A DNA stretch of 64,000 nt, from assembly GCF_042679605.1 (NCBI RefSeq), contig NZ_JBHTMU010000001.1:124001-188000 (forward strand). Direction: 5' to 3'. The notes below the pieces were generated by a model, which did not search any database, was not told the origin of the DNA, and saw nothing but the letters and a program-made list of their open reading frames with translations. Positions 51,512 through 62,236 of the stretch are shown here, piece after piece. A program made the position numbers and the translations under genes. The DNA comes from Litorisediminicola beolgyonensis. GTDB taxonomy: Bacteria; Pseudomonadota; Alphaproteobacteria; Rhodobacterales; Rhodobacteraceae. Each line of letters starts with the position of its first letter. Within the stretch, counting starts at the first letter, position 1.

Positions 51512-52117
51512 TCAGACCCAGGGACGGCTCTGGGAGGCCTGGGATTCAAAGCTGTCGATGGCGTCGACCTTGGCCAGCGTCAGGCCGATATCGTCGAGAC
51601 CTTCGAGCAGGCAGTGCTTCTTGAAGCTGTCGACCTCGAACGAGAACACCTGGCCGTCCGACGAGGTCACGGTCTGCGCCTCGAGATCGACGGTCATCCG
51701 CGCGTTCTGGCCCTTCTCGGCGTCCTTCATCAGGATGTCGACCTCTTCGGAGGGCAGCACGATGGGCAGGATGCCGTTCTTGAAGCAGTTGTTGTAGAAG
51801 ATGTCGGCATAGGAGGGTGCGACGATCGCCTTGATGCCGAAATCCTTGAGCGCCCAGGGCGCGTGCTCGCGGCTCGATCCGCAGCCGAAATTGTCCCCGG
51901 CGACCAGGATCTCGGCCTCGCGGTATTGCGGCTTGTTCAGCACGAAATCGGGGATCTCGTTGCCGTTGTCGTCATAGCGCATCTCGTCGAAGAGGTTCAC
52001 GCCGAGCCCCTCGCGCTTGATGGTCTTCAGGAACTGCTTCGGGATGATCATGTCGGTGTCGATATTCACGAGCGGCATGGGCGCCGCGATCCCGGTCAGT
52101 GTTTCGAACTTGTCCAT
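51512..52117 (-). CDS. leuD: 3-isopropylmalate dehydratase small subunit
   Basis: The 201-residue swivel domain pairs with LeuC to isomerise 2- to 3-isopropylmalate. It has VNIDTDMIIPKQFL, ILVAGDNFGCGSSREHAPWAL, SYADIFYNNCFKNGILPI and EGLDDIGLT near the C-terminus. The ATG at 52117 has GGAG upstream; a longer frame to 52153 adds 12 residues that are not conserved. It is 75 bases after leuC and probably cotranscribed. Confidence 0.95.
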   Translation of the reverse strand: MDKFETLTGIAAPMPLVNIDTDMIIPKQFLKTIKREGLGVNLFDEMRYDDNGNEIPDFVLNKPQYREAEILVAGDNFGCGSSREHAPWALKDFGIKAIVAPSYADIFYNNCFKNGILPIVLPSEEVDILMKDAEKGQNARMTVDLEAQTVTSSDGQVFSFEVDSFKKHCLLEGLDDIGLTLAKVDAIDSFESQASQSRPWV

Positions 52118-52192
52118 TTCCGTCTCCTTCGAGCGGTTGGGCGCGACGCCCACCGGAGCCCGTGGGTCCCGGGGGGCGCGCGCCCGCCAGTG

Positions 52193-53596
<1,404 letters not shown>

Positions 53597-53657
53597 GGGT
53601 CCTCTCCCGATATGTGAAAGTCTCGTGTGGCAGGGTCGTCTCGGACGCGGGCCGCGC

Positions 53658-53678
53658 AAAAGCGGGCGCGCCGCCCGC
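53658..53678 (-). terminator. terminator-like hairpin between the small ORF and leuC
   Basis: On the minus strand GCGGGCG-GCG-CGCCCGC is followed by TTTT, two bases after the stop of the 33-codon ORF. It could end a short transcript or serve as an attenuator ahead of leuC. Confidence 0.55.
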
Positions 53679-53680
53679 GC

Positions 53681-53782
53681 TCATAGGCGGGCGAGAACCG
53701 TGCGGGTGGCGCCGTAGAAGCGCTCGTTCAGCCGCACGCGGTCGTCGAGATCGAAGATGCGGTCCATGGTGCCGCCGGACAT
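53681..53782 (-). CDS. small ORF of 33 codons upstream of leuC
   Basis: The ORF reads MSGGTMDRIFDLDDRV and ends in TVLARL with a rare CTA leucine codon before the stop. GAAGGG stands about six bases before the ATG, and a hairpin with T4 follows the stop at once. It could be a real small protein (start at 53782, or at 53767 for 28 residues), or a leader peptide for leuCD. It has only four leucines and no leucine run, so the attenuator reading is weak. I know no family. Confidence 0.45.
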   Translation of the reverse strand: MSGGTMDRIFDLDDRVRLNERFYGATRTVLARL

Positions 53783-53896
53783 ACGCCCTTCGCGGCGCTG
53801 TCGCAAGCGCCCTCAGTGGCGCAGGCATGCGCGAGAGACTGGACGCGGGCCCGGAGAGACCGCACCATCGCGACGGCGAACAGGCAAGGAGCCGAG

Positions 53897-55252
53897 ATGG
53901 ACACCGAAGGAATCCTCGACAGCGAACCGGCGCAGCAGGCCGGACGCCTCCTGTCCCGGCTGACGACCGATGCCGAGCTCTTCCTCGAGGGACTCCTGAG
54001 GCCCTGGAACGCCTACCAGATCGCCATCGCCATGGGGCTCTTCCTCGTGGCGCACCTCGTCGCGACCTACTGGATCACGCCGAGCCTGCGCGACTGGCTC
54101 AGGACCCGCGAGGGCTGGCCGAAATGGCGCATGCGCATGATGGTGGTGATCCAGCGCCGCGTCCGGATGATGGTCTTCGTGGTCCTGATCTGGAGCGTGG
54201 TCTGGGTGATGCGCGAGCTGACCTGGCCATCGCGCTCCTACCTCCTGGCGCTTCTGGCGAATCTCGCGCTCGCCTGGCTCCTGATCGCGGTGCTGACGCG
54301 GCTGATCGGCAACCCGATGCTGCGCAGCGCGGTGCGCTACGGCGCCTGGACCTGGGTGACGCTGTCCTTTCTCGACCTGACCGAAGAGACCCGCGCCGTG
54401 CTCGACAGCCTGGCGATCAGCTTCGGCGACATGCGCCTCTCGGCCTGGATCGTGCTGCAGGCGGCGGTGATGCTCGCGGTGCTGATCACGCTGGCGCGTT
54501 TCGTGGCGACGGCCTCCTCGGCGCGCATCCGCGCCAACGAGGACATCTCGCCCTCGATGCAGGTTCTGGCGGTGAAGATCCTTCAGGTCGCGCTCTACGG
54601 CGCGGCCTTCTTCTTGGGGCTCAAGCTCGTCGGCGTCGACCTGACCGGCCTCGCGGTGCTCTCGGGCGCCATCGGCGTGGGCCTGGGCTTCGGCCTGCAG
54701 AAGGTGGTCTCGAACCTCGTCTCGGGCGTGATCCTGCTCCTCGACCGCTCGATCAAGCCCGGCGACGTGATCTCGCTCGGAGACACCTTCGGCTGGATCA
54801 ATGCGCTGGGCGCGCGCTACGTCTCGATCACCACGCGGGACGGCAAGGAATACCTGATCCCCAACGAGGACCTGATCACCGGGCAGGTGGTCAACTGGTC
54901 CCACTCGAACGATTTCGTCCGGCTCGACGTCTATTTCGGCACCGCCTATGGCGACGACCCGCACCTGGTGCGCAAGGTCGCCATCGCCGCCTGCGCGGGC
55001 ACCCCGAGGGTGCTCGCCGACCGCGCGCCGGTCTGCCATATCGTGGGCTTCGGCGACAGTTCGGTCGACTATATCCTGAGGTTCTGGATCCGCGACCCCA
55101 CCGGCGGCCTCACCAATATTCGCGGCAATGTCTACCTGGCGCTCTGGGACGCGTTCCAGGAACACGGCATCTCGATCCCCTTCCCGCAGCGCGAGGTGCG
55201 CGTGCTCGAGGGATCGACCCTCGCCACCCGCCGCGCGCCGCTGCCGGACTGA
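53897..55252 (+). CDS. MscS-family mechanosensitive ion channel
   Basis: The 451-residue channel has about five to six hydrophobic segments. The pore helix and beta domain follow the MscS pattern: GAIGVGLGFGLQKVVSNLVSGVILLLDRSIKPGD, then LGARYVSITTRDGKEYLIPNEDLITGQVVNWS. A cytoplasmic alpha-beta domain follows. It relieves hypo-osmotic pressure in the inner membrane. The ATG at 53897 is preceded by AAGGAG; the longer frame to 53816 is not supported. A dispersed repeat begins 15 bases after the stop. Confidence 0.92.
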   Translation: MDTEGILDSEPAQQAGRLLSRLTTDAELFLEGLLRPWNAYQIAIAMGLFLVAHLVATYWITPSLRDWLRTREGWPKWRMRMMVVIQRRVRMMVFVVLIWSVVWVMRELTWPSRSYLLALLANLALAWLLIAVLTRLIGNPMLRSAVRYGAWTWVTLSFLDLTEETRAVLDSLAISFGDMRLSAWIVLQAAVMLAVLITLARFVATASSARIRANEDISPSMQVLAVKILQVALYGAAFFLGLKLVGVDLTGLAVLSGAIGVGLGFGLQKVVSNLVSGVILLLDRSIKPGDVISLGDTFGWINALGARYVSITTRDGKEYLIPNEDLITGQVVNWSHSNDFVRLDVYFGTAYGDDPHLVRKVAIAACAGTPRVLADRAPVCHIVGFGDSSVDYILRFWIRDPTGGLTNIRGNVYLALWDAFQEHGISIPFPQREVRVLEGSTLATRRAPLPD

Positions 55253-55266
55253 GCGGGACGCCCCAT

Positions 55267-55289
55267 GCGTTTCTTCTTTTTCCAAATAC
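55267..55289 (-). repeat. dispersed repeat, inverted copy C
   Basis: GTTTCTTCTTTTTCCAAATAC is the complement of the element at 26736 and 35807 with one change. CGCCGGGGTGAATTGG follows, then self-complementary stretches (GGCCGTCAGGCC, AGGGGCAGCGCCCCT), so the unit may extend to about 55340. It follows the MscS gene stop. Confidence 0.7.
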
Positions 55290-55467
55290 CGCCGGGGTGA
55301 ATTGGCCGTCAGGCCAAGAGGGGCAGCGCCCCTTCCGGCCTGCCAACGCGTGAAACCGCCAGGCCGAGAGGTCCTGCGGCGCGCCTCCAGACCCCGGCGA
55401 CGCAAAGGGACGGCTGACATTTCCGCGTCGCGCCGCATATCACTGACGGAGAAGAGGAGGAGACCCC

Positions 55468-56646
55468 ATGAGCGAAGACATCGTCATCCTGTCCGGAGCC
55501 CGCACCGCCATCGGCACGTTCGGCGGCAGCCTGTCGCAAGTGCCGCCGATCCAGCTCGGCGCGACCGTGGCCAAGGCGGCGCTCGAGCGCGCCGGCGTCG
55601 AGGGCGGGCAGATCGGCCATGTCGCCTTCGGCCACGTGATCAACACCGAGCCGCGCGACATGTACCTGTCCCGTGCCGCCGCGATGGAGGCGGGCATCCC
55701 CGAGACCACCCCGGCGATGAACGTCAACCGTCTCTGCGGCTCGGGCGCGCAGGCGATCGTTTCGGCGGTCCAGCACCTGATGCTGGGCGATGCGGAGTTC
55801 GTGCTCGCGGGCGGGGCCGAGAGCATGTCGCGCAGCCCCTATATCGTTCCGGCCCAGCGCTTCGGCCAGAAGATGGGCGACATCAAGACCCTCGACATGA
55901 TGCTCGGCGCGCTGAACTGCCCCTTCGGCACCGGCCATATGGGCGTCACCGCCGAGAATGTCGCCAAGGAGCACCAGATCAGCCGCGAGGATCAGGACCA
56001 TTTCGCCATGACCTCGCAGGACCGCGCCACCACCGCGCGCGACGAGGGACGCTTCAAGGCCGAGATCGTGCCGGTCGAGGTGCAGGTCAAGCGCGAGACC
56101 GTGTCCTTCGACACCGACGAGCACATGAAGGAGACCTCGCTCGAGCGGCTCGCGGGCCTGAAGCCCGCCTTCCAGAAGGACGGCACCGTCACCGCGGGCA
56201 ACGCCAGCGGCATCAATGACGGCGCCGCGGCGCTCGTCTTCGCGACCGCCAGGGCCGCCGAGGCGGCGGGCCTCAAGCCGCGCGCCAAGTTCCTGGGCTA
56301 TGCCCATGCCGGTGTACGCCCCGAGGTCATGGGCGTCGGGCCGATCCCGGCGGTGCGCAATCTCCTCGAGAAGACCGGTCTCTCGGTCGGCGATTTCGAC
56401 GTGATCGAATCGAACGAGGCCTTCGCGGCGCAGGCCATCGCGGTCAATCGCGAGCTCGGGCTCGACACCGACAAGGTCAACCCGAACGGCGGCGCCATCG
56501 CGCTCGGACATCCGGTGGGCGCGACCGGCGCGATCCTGACCGTCAAGGCGCTCTACGAGCTCGACCGGATCGACGGCAAGCGCGCGCTGGTGACGATGTG
56601 CATCGGCGGCGGGCAGGGCATCGCGCTGGCCTTCGAGCGTCTCTGA
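55468..56646 (+). CDS. acetyl-CoA C-acyltransferase (thiolase)
   Basis: A 392-residue degradative/biosynthetic thiolase. The catalytic Cys lies in NRLCGSGAQA (about residue 90), the His in NPNGGAIALGHPVG and the second Cys in CIGGGQG. It condenses two acetyl-CoA or cleaves 3-ketoacyl-CoA; the sequence resembles the BktB/PhaA/AtoB group but cannot separate them. It is monocistronic with a strong terminator. Confidence 0.92.
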   Translation: MSEDIVILSGARTAIGTFGGSLSQVPPIQLGATVAKAALERAGVEGGQIGHVAFGHVINTEPRDMYLSRAAAMEAGIPETTPAMNVNRLCGSGAQAIVSAVQHLMLGDAEFVLAGGAESMSRSPYIVPAQRFGQKMGDIKTLDMMLGALNCPFGTGHMGVTAENVAKEHQISREDQDHFAMTSQDRATTARDEGRFKAEIVPVEVQVKRETVSFDTDEHMKETSLERLAGLKPAFQKDGTVTAGNASGINDGAAALVFATARAAEAAGLKPRAKFLGYAHAGVRPEVMGVGPIPAVRNLLEKTGLSVGDFDVIESNEAFAAQAIAVNRELGLDTDKVNPNGGAIALGHPVGATGAILTVKALYELDRIDGKRALVTMCIGGGQGIALAFERL

Positions 56647-56683
56647 GCCGCCCGCTCCGACATCGTTAAGGCGATCTTCACAC

Positions 56684-56716
56684 CGCCCCGGCAATCCTGC
56701 CGGGGCGTTTTCTTTT
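56684..56716 (+). terminator. rho-independent terminator of the thiolase gene
   Basis: CGCCCCGGCA and TGCCGGGGCG form a perfect 10-bp stem around ATCC, followed by TTTTCTTTT. It lies between the thiolase and the histidine kinase gene. Confidence 0.95.
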
Positions 56717-56735
56717 GTCGATTCGAGGTCGGCCG

Positions 56736-59273
56736 ATGTCCCTGGGCGAAGATCTCTCCCGCGAACGGCGCGCGCGGCTGGCCGCCGAACGCGCGCTCGA
56801 ACAGAAACGGATCGAGCTCGGTCGGGCCCGGCGCCAGCTCGGCGCGCAGTCGCAGAGCCTCAGTCGCGAGATCTCGAACACCCGCGCGCAGGTCGACACG
56901 ATGCGCGACGAAAACAGCCGCGTGATGACCGAGCTCCACCATGCGGTGACGAAGATCGAGACGGTGGAAAACCATCTCTGGAAGGCGCTCGATTCGATCC
57001 GTGACGGCTTTGCGCTCTTCGACCGGCACGACCGGCTCGAGTTCGCCAACCGCGCCTATCTCGCGATGTTCGGCGGGCTCGACCATATCGGCCCGGGCAC
57101 CCATGTGTTCGACCTGATCGACGCGCTGATCGACGAGGGCATCGCCGATCCCGAAGACGCCTCGCCCGAGGGGTGGCGCGCGCAGATGCGCGACGGCTGG
57201 CGAAGCGAGAAGCAGCGCCCGTTCACGCTCAGGCTCTTCGACGGCACCTACATGAAGGTCCATAACCGCCGCACGCCCGAGGGCGAGACGGTGTCGATCT
57301 TCGTCGACACGACCGAGCTGATGCGGATGTGGTCGGCGGTGCAGCAGCTTCCCGACGGCTTCGTCATCTACGATTCCGACGACCGGCTCCTGGCCTGCAA
57401 CGAACGCTATCGCGAGCTCTACAAGATTAGCGCCCCGGCCATCGTTCCGGGCAATTCCTATGCCGAGATCCTGCGCTACGGGCTCAGGAACGGCCAATAT
57501 GCCGATGCGGTGGGGCGCGAGGACGGGTGGCTCGCCGACCGGATGGAGCGGCACCTCAAGGCCGAGAGCATGCTGGAGGAACGGCTGTCCGACGGCACCT
57601 GGATCCGCGTCTTCGAGCGCGAGACCACCGATGGCGCCCGGGTCGGTCTCAGGGTCGACATCACCGCGCTCAAGACCACCGAGCGCAACCTGAAGGACGC
57701 CTCCGAGCGGGCCGAGGCCGCCAACCGCGCCAAATCCGCCTTTCTCGCAAATATGAGCCACGAGATCCGCACGCCGATGAACGGCGTGATCGGCATGTCC
57801 GAGATCCTTCTCGACGCGCCGCTCGACGGCGAGCAGCGCAAATGCGTCGAGACCATCCGCGACTCCGGGCAGGCGCTTCTGTCGGTGATCGACGACGTGC
57901 TCGACCTCGCCAATATCGAGGCCGAGCGGATCGAGCTTGCGGACGAGGCCTTCGATCTCGAACAGATGGTGCAGGAGGTGATCCTGTCCCATCGCGACGC
58001 GGCGCGGGATGCGGGCATCGAGATCCTGCTCGATTACGACATGTTCCTGCCGATCCGGTTTCGCGGCGACCAGGCGCGGCTCCAGCAGGTTCTGTCGAAA
58101 CTCGTCGACAACGCGGTCAAGTTCACCCGCGAGGGCCATGTGCTGATCCGGGTCAACGGCTTCGAGGAAGCGAGCGGCAAGAGCGCGCTGCACATCACGG
58201 TCGAGGATACCGGGATCGGCATCCAGTCCTCGAAGCTCGGGATCATCTTTGGCGAGTTCACCCAAGCGGAAAGCGACAGCACCCGCCGCCATGACGGGGC
58301 GGGGCTCGGGCTGTCGATCACGCGCCGCCTGGTCGAGCTGATGGGCGGCGAGATCTGGGTGGATTCGGTTCCGGGCGACGGATCGTGCTTCGGCTTCCGC
58401 GTCACGCTTCCGGTGGCCGAGCCGCGGCTGACCGTGCAGGCGAGCCTGCCCTCCTACCTGCGCCGGGCGCTGGTGTTGGAGAGCTCGGAATCCGGGCGCT
58501 CGATCCTCTTCACGCAGCTCGAGTTCGCCGGGCTCGAAGCGACGGCCTGCGCCACGCTGGCCGAGTTCCGGGACATGGCGCCGGGGCCCTGGGACGTGCT
58601 GATCCTGTCCTGCAGCGGCGATTGCAGCGCCGCGCTCTCCGCGCTGACATCCGCGCGGCGCGACGGGGCTGACGCGCCCGCGCTTCTGTTGTCGGACGGA
58701 CCGGCGCCTGCCGCCGACGGCGTGCGTCTGCAGGCCGCGCTGAACCGGCCCGCCGATCGCAGCGCGCTGTTCCGCGCGCTCGAAGGTCTGCCGGAACGCG
58801 CGCCCGCTCCGGGCGATCCCGAGACCCCTGTCGCTCTGCCCGAGAGCGGCGCAACCCCGGGCGCGCTCGACGTGCTGCTGGCCGAGGACAACCGCACGAA
58901 CCGCAAGGTCTTCGAAAAGATGATCTCGGGCTATGACGTGGCGCTGCGCGTCGCCAATGACGGGCGCGAGGCGCTCGCTGCCTGGCAGTCGCGCTGTCCC
59001 GACCTGATCTTCATGGACATCTCCATGCCCGAGATGGATGGCCGCGACGTGACGCGGCGCATCCGCGCGACCGCGGGGCCCACCGGAAAGGTGCCGATCG
59101 TGGCGGTGACCGCGCATGCGCGCGACGCCGACCGGCGCGAGATCCTCGAGGCCGGGGTCGACCTGGTGCTCACCAAGCCGCTGCGCCGCGCCGCGCTTGT
59201 CGATGCGCTCGAGCGGTTCGGGCCGGTGGCGGTGTCAGGCGTCGCGCAGGAACACGGGGCGGTCGGGCTCTGA
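56736..59273 (+). CDS. hybrid sensor histidine kinase/response regulator
   Basis: The 845-residue protein has no membrane segment. An N-terminal coiled coil (to about residue 75) is followed by two PAS domains (about 80-195 and 200-315). Next come HisKA with phospho-acceptor His342 in NMSHEIRTPMNG, a HATPase domain with KLVDNAVKF and GAGLGLSIT, a receiver-like domain lacking the phospho-Asp (VLILSCSGD, about 580-690), and a true receiver with Asp761 in FMDISMPEMDG and Lys814 in TKP. It probably senses a cytoplasmic signal such as redox or a ligand through PAS and passes phosphate to a phosphotransfer protein not found here. ATG at 56736 has GAGG upstream. Confidence 0.9.
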   Translation: MSLGEDLSRERRARLAAERALEQKRIELGRARRQLGAQSQSLSREISNTRAQVDTMRDENSRVMTELHHAVTKIETVENHLWKALDSIRDGFALFDRHDRLEFANRAYLAMFGGLDHIGPGTHVFDLIDALIDEGIADPEDASPEGWRAQMRDGWRSEKQRPFTLRLFDGTYMKVHNRRTPEGETVSIFVDTTELMRMWSAVQQLPDGFVIYDSDDRLLACNERYRELYKISAPAIVPGNSYAEILRYGLRNGQYADAVGREDGWLADRMERHLKAESMLEERLSDGTWIRVFERETTDGARVGLRVDITALKTTERNLKDASERAEAANRAKSAFLANMSHEIRTPMNGVIGMSEILLDAPLDGEQRKCVETIRDSGQALLSVIDDVLDLANIEAERIELADEAFDLEQMVQEVILSHRDAARDAGIEILLDYDMFLPIRFRGDQARLQQVLSKLVDNAVKFTREGHVLIRVNGFEEASGKSALHITVEDTGIGIQSSKLGIIFGEFTQAESDSTRRHDGAGLGLSITRRLVELMGGEIWVDSVPGDGSCFGFRVTLPVAEPRLTVQASLPSYLRRALVLESSESGRSILFTQLEFAGLEATACATLAEFRDMAPGPWDVLILSCSGDCSAALSALTSARRDGADAPALLLSDGPAPAADGVRLQAALNRPADRSALFRALEGLPERAPAPGDPETPVALPESGATPGALDVLLAEDNRTNRKVFEKMISGYDVALRVANDGREALAAWQSRCPDLIFMDISMPEMDGRDVTRRIRATAGPTGKVPIVAVTAHARDADRREILEAGVDLVLTKPLRRAALVDALERFGPVAVSGVAQEHGAVGL

Positions 59274-59999
59274 CATGTCGGGCTCAAAGCGATAGCCGCC
59301 GCTGTCGAACCCGGTGAGCGTCTCGGGATCGGTCAGGCGGTTCTCGACGATGAAGCGCGCCATCGCGCCGCGCGCGCGCTTGGCGTGGAAGCTGACGATC
59401 CGGGCCTTGCCGTCCTTCAGCTCCATGAATTGCGGGGTGATCACGCGCAGCTTGAGCGCGGTCTCGGGCACGGCGCCGAAATATTCCTGGCTGGCGCAAT
59501 TCACCAGCGTGTCGGTGCCGGTCTCGGCGGCCTGGGCGTTCAGGGCGCGGGCGAGCGTGTCGCCCCAGTAGTCGTAGAGCGAGGCGCCGCGGCGGGTCTT
59601 GAGCCGCGACCCCATCTCGAGCCGGTAGGGCTGGATCGCGTCGAGCGGGCGCAAAAGGCCGTAAAGGCCCGAGAGAATCCGCAGGTGGTCCTGCGCCCAG
59701 TGGAGCGCATCCTCGTCGAGCGACGGCGCGTCGAGCCCCTGGTAGGTGTCGCCCGCGAAGGCCAGCGCGGCGGGGCGCAGATCGGCATCCGAGGGCGCGT
59801 CTGAGAAGTCGCGGAACCGGTCACGATTGAGCTTGGCCAGATCGTCGGAAAGATCCATCAGCGCCTTGAGCTTGCCGAGCGTCAGGTTGCGCATGGTTTT
59901 GGACAGGCGCACCGCGTCCTCCTCGAAGGCGGGGGCCGTCGTCGGGATCGCGCGTTCGCTCCAGTCCAGCCGTTTGGCGGGCGAGATTACCACCAGCAT
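59235..59999 (-). CDS. yaaA: peroxide stress protein YaaA
   Basis: The 254-residue DUF328 protein starts MLVVISPAKRLDW and has GDTYQGLDAPSL, HLRILSGLYGLLRPLDAIQPYRLEMGS, NCASQEYFGAV and FHAKRARGAMARFI. In E. coli YaaA lowers free intracellular iron during peroxide stress, and the family binds DNA. Its 3' end overlaps the convergent histidine kinase gene by 39 bases, which is unusual and could yield antisense effects. Confidence 0.92.
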   Translation of the reverse strand: MLVVISPAKRLDWSERAIPTTAPAFEEDAVRLSKTMRNLTLGKLKALMDLSDDLAKLNRDRFRDFSDAPSDADLRPAALAFAGDTYQGLDAPSLDEDALHWAQDHLRILSGLYGLLRPLDAIQPYRLEMGSRLKTRRGASLYDYWGDTLARALNAQAAETGTDTLVNCASQEYFGAVPETALKLRVITPQFMELKDGKARIVSFHAKRARGAMARFIVENRLTDPETLTGFDSGGYRFEPDMSEPDRPVFLRDA

Positions 60000-60081
60000 C
60001 GCATCCTCCTGCTCACATCCGGGGCGCTATCTAACGCGAGGGGGCGCCGAGGGCGAGGGCAGAGCGACGCCGCGCCGCAGG

Positions 60082-62133
60082 TCAGGCGGCCTCGAGCACC
60101 TTGAGGAACGCATCGCCGAACCGCTCGACCCGGCGGGTGTCGAGATAGAGCGCCAGCGCCTGCGTGTCGCCGGGGCGATGTTCAGCGATGCGGGCGAGTT
60201 GCGAGGCCGAGCAGGAGAGCGGCTTGTCGGTGCCGTCGGGGCCGCGGGCGAGCGCGGCCTGCGCTTCGAGAAGCCGGTCGAAGAGCGACCCGGCCTCGCG
60301 CCCGGCGAGCTTGCGGCGCTGGGGATGCATCTCGGGCGAGGCGCCCGCGATGACCTCGAGGAAAGCGTCGCCGTAGCGGTCGAGCTTCTTGGCGCCGACG
60401 CCGCCGATCCGGGCCATGTCGTCGAGGCTCTGGGGCCGGGTCTCGGCCATCTCGATCAGGGTGCGGTCGGGGAAGATCACATAGGCCGGGACGCGCGCGG
60501 CCTCGGCCAGGGCGCGGCGCTTGGCCTTGAGCGCCGAGAGGAGCGGCGCGTCTTCCTCGGCCACCAGCGTCTTGACCGCCGGGCGGCGGTCGCGGGCGCG
60601 GTCCATCGCGTCGCGGCGGAGCTCGACCTGCTCTTCGCCGCGCAGAACGGGAAGCGCGGCCTCGGTCATCACCAGCGCGCCGTGGCGTTCGGGATCGGGG
60701 CGCATCAGGTCGCGGCCCATGATCTGGCGGAACACCGCCTGCCACTCGCCGCGCTTGAGCTCCTGCCCGACGCCGAAGGTGGGCAGGCCGTCATGGCCGC
60801 GCTGGCGGACCTTGTCGGTGGCGTTGCCGGTGAGGATGTCGATCAGGTGTCCGGCGCCGAAGCTTTCGCCGGTCCGCAGCGCGGCGGAGAGCGCCTTGCG
60901 CACCGCGTCGGTGCCGTCGAAGGTCTCGGGCGGGCTGTCGCAGAGGTCGCAATTTCCGCACGGCTCGGCGGTCTCGCCGAAATAGCCCAGAAGCACCCGG
61001 CGGCGGCAGCCGAGCGCCTCGGCCAGGCCGAGAAGCGCGTTCAGGCGACCGTGATCGGCGGCGCGCCGGTCAGACGGCGCGAGGCCCTCGTCGATCTGGG
61101 CGCGGCGGAGGCGGATATCGTCGGCGCCGAAAAGGGTCAGCGTCTCGGCGGGGGCGCCGTCGCGGCCGGCGCGGCCGATCTCCTGGTAATACGCCTCGAT
61201 GGATTTCGGCAGGTCGGCATGGGCGACCCAGCGGATGTCCGGCTTGTCGACGCCCATCCCGAAGGCGACGGTGGCGACGACGATCAGACCGTCCTCGGTG
61301 GCGAAGCGGTCCTCGACGGCGCGGCGCTGATCGGGCTCCATGCCGCCGTGATAGGCGACGGCGGGGTGGCCGTCCTCGCGGAGGGCCTGGGCCAGCGTCT
61401 CGGTCTTGGCGCGGGTGCCGCAATAGACGATGCCCGAGCGGCCCTTGCGGGCGGCGGCGAAGCGCAGGATCTGCGCGCGGGGGCCGTCCTTGGGCGCGAA
61501 GGCGAGGTGGATGTTCGGGCGGTCGAAGCCGCGCAGGAAGCTCTTGGGCGGTACGCCGTCGAAGAGCCGGGTGACGATCTCGTCGCGGGTTTCCTGGTCG
61601 GCGGTTGCGGTGAAGGCCGCGAGCGGCACGTCGAGCGCCCGGCGCAGCTCGCCGATGCGGAGGTAATCGGGGCGGAAATCGTGGCCCCACTGGCTGACGC
61701 AATGCGCCTCGTCGACCGCGATCAGGCTCACACCGGCCTGCGCCAGCATCCGCTGCGTGCCCGTCGAGGCGAGCCGCTCGGGCGCGAGGTAGAGAAGCTT
61801 GAGCGAGCCGTCGCGGAGCTGGTCCCAGACCGCGTTGGTTTCGTCCTCGGTATTGGCCGAGGTGAGCGCGCCCGCGGCGACACCGGCTTCGCGCAGGCCC
61901 CTCACCTGGTCGCGCATGAGCGCGATCAAGGGCGAGATCACCACCGTCACGCCGGGGCGCATGAGCGCGGGCAGCTGGAAGCAGAGCGATTTGCCGCCGC
62001 CTGTGGGCATGATCGCCAGCGTGTTCTGGCCGTCGGCGACCGCCTCGACGATCTCGCCCTGGCCGGGGCGGAAGGCGTCGAATCCGAAGATGTCGCGCAA
62101 CAGCGCGGGGGCCTCGGGGAGGTCGCGGGGCAT
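60082..62133 (-). CDS. recQ: ATP-dependent DNA helicase RecQ
   Basis: The 683-residue helicase has Walker A PTGGGKSLCF, DEAH box VDEAHCVSQWGHDFR, motif VATVAFGMGVDKPDIRWV, the Zn-binding CGNCDLCDSP and, at the C-terminus, an HRDC domain (about residues 600-675). It unwinds DNA in RecF-type recombination and restart. The ATG at 62133 is chosen because the core begins PALLRDIFGFDAFRPGQ; the frame to 62187 adds 18 unlikely residues. No LexA box is visible upstream. Confidence 0.94.
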   Translation of the reverse strand: MPRDLPEAPALLRDIFGFDAFRPGQGEIVEAVADGQNTLAIMPTGGGKSLCFQLPALMRPGVTVVISPLIALMRDQVRGLREAGVAAGALTSANTEDETNAVWDQLRDGSLKLLYLAPERLASTGTQRMLAQAGVSLIAVDEAHCVSQWGHDFRPDYLRIGELRRALDVPLAAFTATADQETRDEIVTRLFDGVPPKSFLRGFDRPNIHLAFAPKDGPRAQILRFAAARKGRSGIVYCGTRAKTETLAQALREDGHPAVAYHGGMEPDQRRAVEDRFATEDGLIVVATVAFGMGVDKPDIRWVAHADLPKSIEAYYQEIGRAGRDGAPAETLTLFGADDIRLRRAQIDEGLAPSDRRAADHGRLNALLGLAEALGCRRRVLLGYFGETAEPCGNCDLCDSPPETFDGTDAVRKALSAALRTGESFGAGHLIDILTGNATDKVRQRGHDGLPTFGVGQELKRGEWQAVFRQIMGRDLMRPDPERHGALVMTEAALPVLRGEEQVELRRDAMDRARDRRPAVKTLVAEEDAPLLSALKAKRRALAEAARVPAYVIFPDRTLIEMAETRPQSLDDMARIGGVGAKKLDRYGDAFLEVIAGASPEMHPQRRKLAGREAGSLFDRLLEAQAALARGPDGTDKPLSCSASQLARIAEHRPGDTQALALYLDTRRVERFGDAFLKVLEAA

Positions 62134-62236
62134 GGGCGGGCCTGTCGTGTTTTGACTATATCTGCTCTTATGCAGACAGTCGCACACTAAGATTTGGTGA
62201 ACAAGCCTCCTGAGGCCCGCCGGTGCGTTCCCCGAC

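Noticed and set aside
62134..62236. A LexA box upstream of recQ
   Set aside because: No GTTC-N7-GTTC or GAAC-N7-GAAC motif is present in the gap.
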